From Bacteroidota bacterium (GTDB lineage Bacteria; Bacteroidota; Bacteroidia; Bacteroidales; Prolixibacteraceae), in assembly GCA_023488865.1 (NCBI GenBank), contig JAMDDG010000437.1:1-7998 (forward strand): a DNA stretch of 7,998 nucleotides, in the 5' to 3' direction. The translations under genes and the position numbers were made by a program. Positions 6,831-7,998 of the stretch are shown here, one piece after another. The notes under the pieces were generated by a model. The model did no database searches. It had not been told where the DNA came from and was given only the letters and a program-made list of their open reading frames with translations. How positions within the stretch are numbered: position 1 is the stretch's first letter; each line of letters starts with the position of its first letter.

Positions 6831-6905
6831 CTCGTTTATACGCTACAAACATGCGCCTATACTCGGAATTTGGGTGTATTAAGACAGGTTTGTTGCGTGT
6901 TTTTA
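6825..6905 (-). repeat. Second attC-like site preceding the cassette gene
   Basis: On the minus strand the segment runs from TAAAAAC (6905-6899) to GTTATGC (6831-6825). Inside it is an inverted repeat, 6841-6850 (CGCTACAAAC) against 6888-6897 (GTTTGTTGCG), pairing at 9 of 10 positions. Spacing to the outer cores is 1 nt and 9 nt, the same kind of asymmetry as the site at 5900-6030. The length of 81 bp fits attC. The first core matches the consensus poorly (only AAC), and the arms are short, so this is weaker than the first site. A spurious 83-codon ORF (6781-7032) crosses the region and is not called. Confidence 0.35.
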
Positions 6906-6976
6906 GGAATGATAAACTTACGTAATAATATTTATATATCATTGATATCGAAGAGGAAATCGTGCAAAGTGCATTT

Positions 6977-7034
6977 GGGTGATGCGGTTTGTAACCGCAT
7001 TTATATTTATCAGCGATTAAAAATCGCTGCACCC
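6977..7034 (+). repeat. REP-like palindromic unit, copy 1
   Basis: The unit has an outer stem GGGTG (6977-6981) / CACCC (7030-7034) enclosing two hairpins. Hairpin one pairs ATGCGGTT (6982-6989) with AACCGCAT (6993-7000); hairpin two pairs CAGCGATT (7011-7018) with AATCGCTG (7022-7029). Each has an 8-bp perfect stem and 3-nt loop. It is nearly identical and in direct orientation to 7765-7821, differing only in the AT linker (10 versus 9 nt). It overlaps the 3' end of the transposase gene. Confidence 0.92.
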
Positions 7035-7721
7035 GATGTCTCTATGCCATGTCCCTTTCCAATTTCTCCAATCGGTTACCAGGCCTGCTTTTAACGGATT
7101 GTTTAGCGTATATCGTATGGCATAATACAAATGCTTATCATCCCTGATCGTTGTATCGAAGCTTTCTTTCTGCCACAGTGTTCCTTCCCTGTTTTCTAAT
7201 TTGTTGATCTGGTTGGCAGAAAACCTTTTTACTGATTGTAATATATCCTGCAAATAGACAGGGTTACCTTCCATATCCCTTTCGAACAGTTCAAAAACCC
7301 AATGAACATGGTTAGGCATAATGGTAAAGGCTCTGTTTTGGAGCTTTTTCCCTTCCCAAAACAGTAAAGTCTGAATGATAATTTCTGTGTTCTCACGCCT
7401 GGATAAATCGATAGCCGGATTTTTGGCAGTATCCAGCAGATCATCGTAGGCTTTGATATATTTCTTTCGTACCAGATAGTACTCTTGTTTAAGTTTCTCG
7501 GTTTCTGGTGTGGGTGCCGCGAATTCCGATTCGCGGTATTTATTCATCGGCGAATCGGAATTCGCCGCACCTATCCGTGTTTTAAGAGTATCGAGTTGAT
7601 GAGTGTACCGAATCAATGCTTTGGGTGAAATTGCATCTTTTAGATTCCAGGTCACAAAATAGGCTTGACCGGTTTGCTGAAAATGGGGCAAAATATGCCG
7701 GTAGGCTTCCTTTTTCTGCAT
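7017..7721 (-). CDS. REP-associated tyrosine transposase (RAYT, IS200-like Y1/HUH family)
   Basis: From ATG 7721 the protein is 234 residues. It carries the HUH metal-binding motif MPNHVHW (H138, H140), the downstream block GTLWQKESFDTTIRD and RYTLNNPLKAGLV. There Y204 in YxxxN is the likely nucleophile. This combination marks the RAYT branch of Y1 transposases, which cleave and rejoin single-stranded REP hairpins via a 5'-phosphotyrosine link. The frame opens earlier at a TTG (7763), adding 14 residues, but ATG is preferred and the family begins near YRHILPHFQQTGQAYFVTW. About 21 residues (50-70) are encoded by a palindromic unit inside the gene. The last six codons and stop lie in palindromic copy 1. 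All key residues are present, so the enzyme may be active unless the inserted segment disturbs folding. Confidence 0.9.
   Translation of the reverse strand: MQKKEAYRHILPHFQQTGQAYFVTWNLKDAISPKALIRYTHQLDTLKTRIGAANSDSPMNKYRESEFAAPTPETEKLKQEYYLVRKKYIKAYDDLLDTAKNPAIDLSRRENTEIIIQTLLFWEGKKLQNRAFTIMPNHVHWVFELFERDMEGNPVYLQDILQSVKRFSANQINKLENREGTLWQKESFDTTIRDDKHLYYAIRYTLNNPLKAGLVTDWRNWKGTWHRDIGCSDF
7512..7572. repeat. REP-like palindromic unit inside the transposase ORF
   Basis: An outer stem GGTG (7513-7516) / CACC (7568-7571) encloses two hairpins. CCGCGAAT (7517-7524) pairs with ATTCGCGG (7529-7536), and CGGCGAAT (7548-7555) pairs with ATTCGCCG (7560-7567). Each has an 8-bp stem and 4-nt loop, and the linker is 11 nt. 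The two hairpins are also near-perfect inverted copies of each other. The architecture equals the flanking units but the stem sequences differ. It encodes residues about 50-70 of the transposase without breaking the frame. Confidence 0.9.
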
Positions 7722-7764
7722 CAGCGTTTTTGAATTAACATTGAAAATTACAAAAAAACGCAAT

Positions 7765-7821
7765 GGGTGATGCGGTTTGTAACCGCATTTTATTAATCAG
7801 CGATTAAAAATCGCTGCACCC
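7765..7821 (+). repeat. REP-like palindromic unit, copy 2
   Basis: The unit has an outer stem GGGTG (7765-7769) / CACCC (7817-7821) and the same two 8-bp hairpins as copy 1, with a 9-nt AT linker. It lies 43 bases upstream of the transposase ATG (7721) on its 5' side, in the same orientation as copy 1. Confidence 0.92.
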
Positions 7822-7826
7822 TAAAC

Positions 7827-7848
7827 GAGACGGCCGGCCGGACGTCTC
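7827..7848. repeat. GC-rich 22-bp palindrome beside REP copy 2
   Basis: GAGACG (7827-7832) pairs with CGTCTC (7843-7848) around a CCGGCCGG core; only one G/A position is unpaired. It starts five bases after copy 2. Short AGAGACG/CGTCTCT palindromes occur as dispersed repeats in Bacteroidota. Here it may be another REP-type unit or a terminator-like structure without a T run. Confidence 0.7.
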
Positions 7849-7904
7849 TACGAGCCGTTGGGAAATGTGAGGCATCGTTTGGTTAGGCGATGTCTGGCTT
7901 TTGG

Positions 7905-7998
7905 TTATTTCTTTAAATTCTCCTGCTCCATTATTTTTATGATCCTCTTGAGCCTGTCAATCTCAACGCCACTTAGAATAAGGCTCGACATGATTCCA
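7905..7998 (-). CDS. 3' end of an unknown leftward gene (partial)
   Basis: On the minus strand, a frame open from the window edge codes about 30 residues, including LILSGVEIDRLKRIIKIMEQ and ending ENLKK before a TAA at 7907-7905. It contains an internal ATG, so a very short ORF is possible, but the C-terminus of a longer protein is more likely. The charged helical tail gives no family clue. Confidence 0.45.
   Translation of the reverse strand, partial: GIMSSLILSGVEIDRLKRIIKIMEQENLKK

Larger units (their letters stand above)
6977..7821. mobile_element. REP-RAYT unit: tyrosine transposase gene between two direct palindromic units
   Basis: A single REP-associated tyrosine transposase gene sits between two near-identical 57-58 bp palindromic units. 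This is the layout known for RAYTs, which act on REP hairpins. There are no IS-type terminal inverted repeats or visible target duplication, so this is a domesticated or REPIN-type element rather than a standard insertion sequence. Confidence 0.75.

Noticed and set aside
6781..7032. 83-codon minus-strand ORF between the cassette gene and the transposase
   Set aside because: It crosses the palindromic unit and the attC-like arms, has biased, low-complexity composition and no recognisable motif; most likely chance.
6977..7821. CRISPR array
   Set aside because: Only two near-identical repeats, far apart, with a gene between them and no short regular spacers.
7862..7900. Possible terminator hairpin (GGCATCG / CGATGTC) after the partial gene
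   Set aside because: Seven pairs at most with one wobble, a 10-nt loop and no T run in the needed direction; too weak to call.

Overview
The window looks like a chromosomal segment of a Bacteroidota member, probably Bacteroidales or a close relative. The evidence is the repeated promoter -7 motif TAnnTTTG (1035-1042, 1113-1120, 2254-2271, 2320-2327), mostly absent Shine-Dalgarno sites, a short lipoprotein signal, and the sequence style of the MutS2 and YbiT-type proteins. No 16S or tRNA gene is present to confirm this.

Left part (1-4982), housekeeping. The 5' part of a YbiT-like ABC-F ribosome-associated ATPase runs leftward out of the window. A divergent intergenic region separates it from a small FMN nitroreductase. 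That gene converges, with a single base between the stop codons, on a PlsC-type acyltransferase. The acyltransferase is divergent from mutS2, a full-length MutS2 ATPase with a C-terminal Smr domain. MutS2 is followed by an unusual 9-bp tandem repeat in frame with its stop codon, then a strong bidirectional terminator. For both the nitroreductase and mutS2, a -7 box lies inside the longest possible ORF, so I moved the starts to downstream ATGs.

Middle part (4983-5809). A leftward two-gene unit encodes a small lipoprotein and a short Ala-rich protein. Neither is recognised.

Right part (5900-7998), accessory DNA. A visibly AT-rich gene for a membrane-anchored coiled-coil protein is bounded on both sides by sites that look like integron attC recombination sites. 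The 3' site (5900-6030) is a long imperfect inverted repeat. Its outer 7-mer is exactly complementary to the first bases at the other cassette end, as expected for an integron gene cassette. No integrase is present. Next is a REP-associated tyrosine (HUH/Y1) transposase flanked by two nearly identical cloverleaf-like palindromic units in direct orientation. A third unit with the same architecture but different stem sequences lies in frame inside the transposase ORF. The transposase stop codon lies within one flanking unit. The window ends in the 3' end of another leftward gene of unknown function.

The most notable features are the cassette-like unit (5906-6830) and the three-copy palindrome and transposase arrangement (6977-7821). 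Both interpretations come from reading and hand alignment only; no search or folding program was run.
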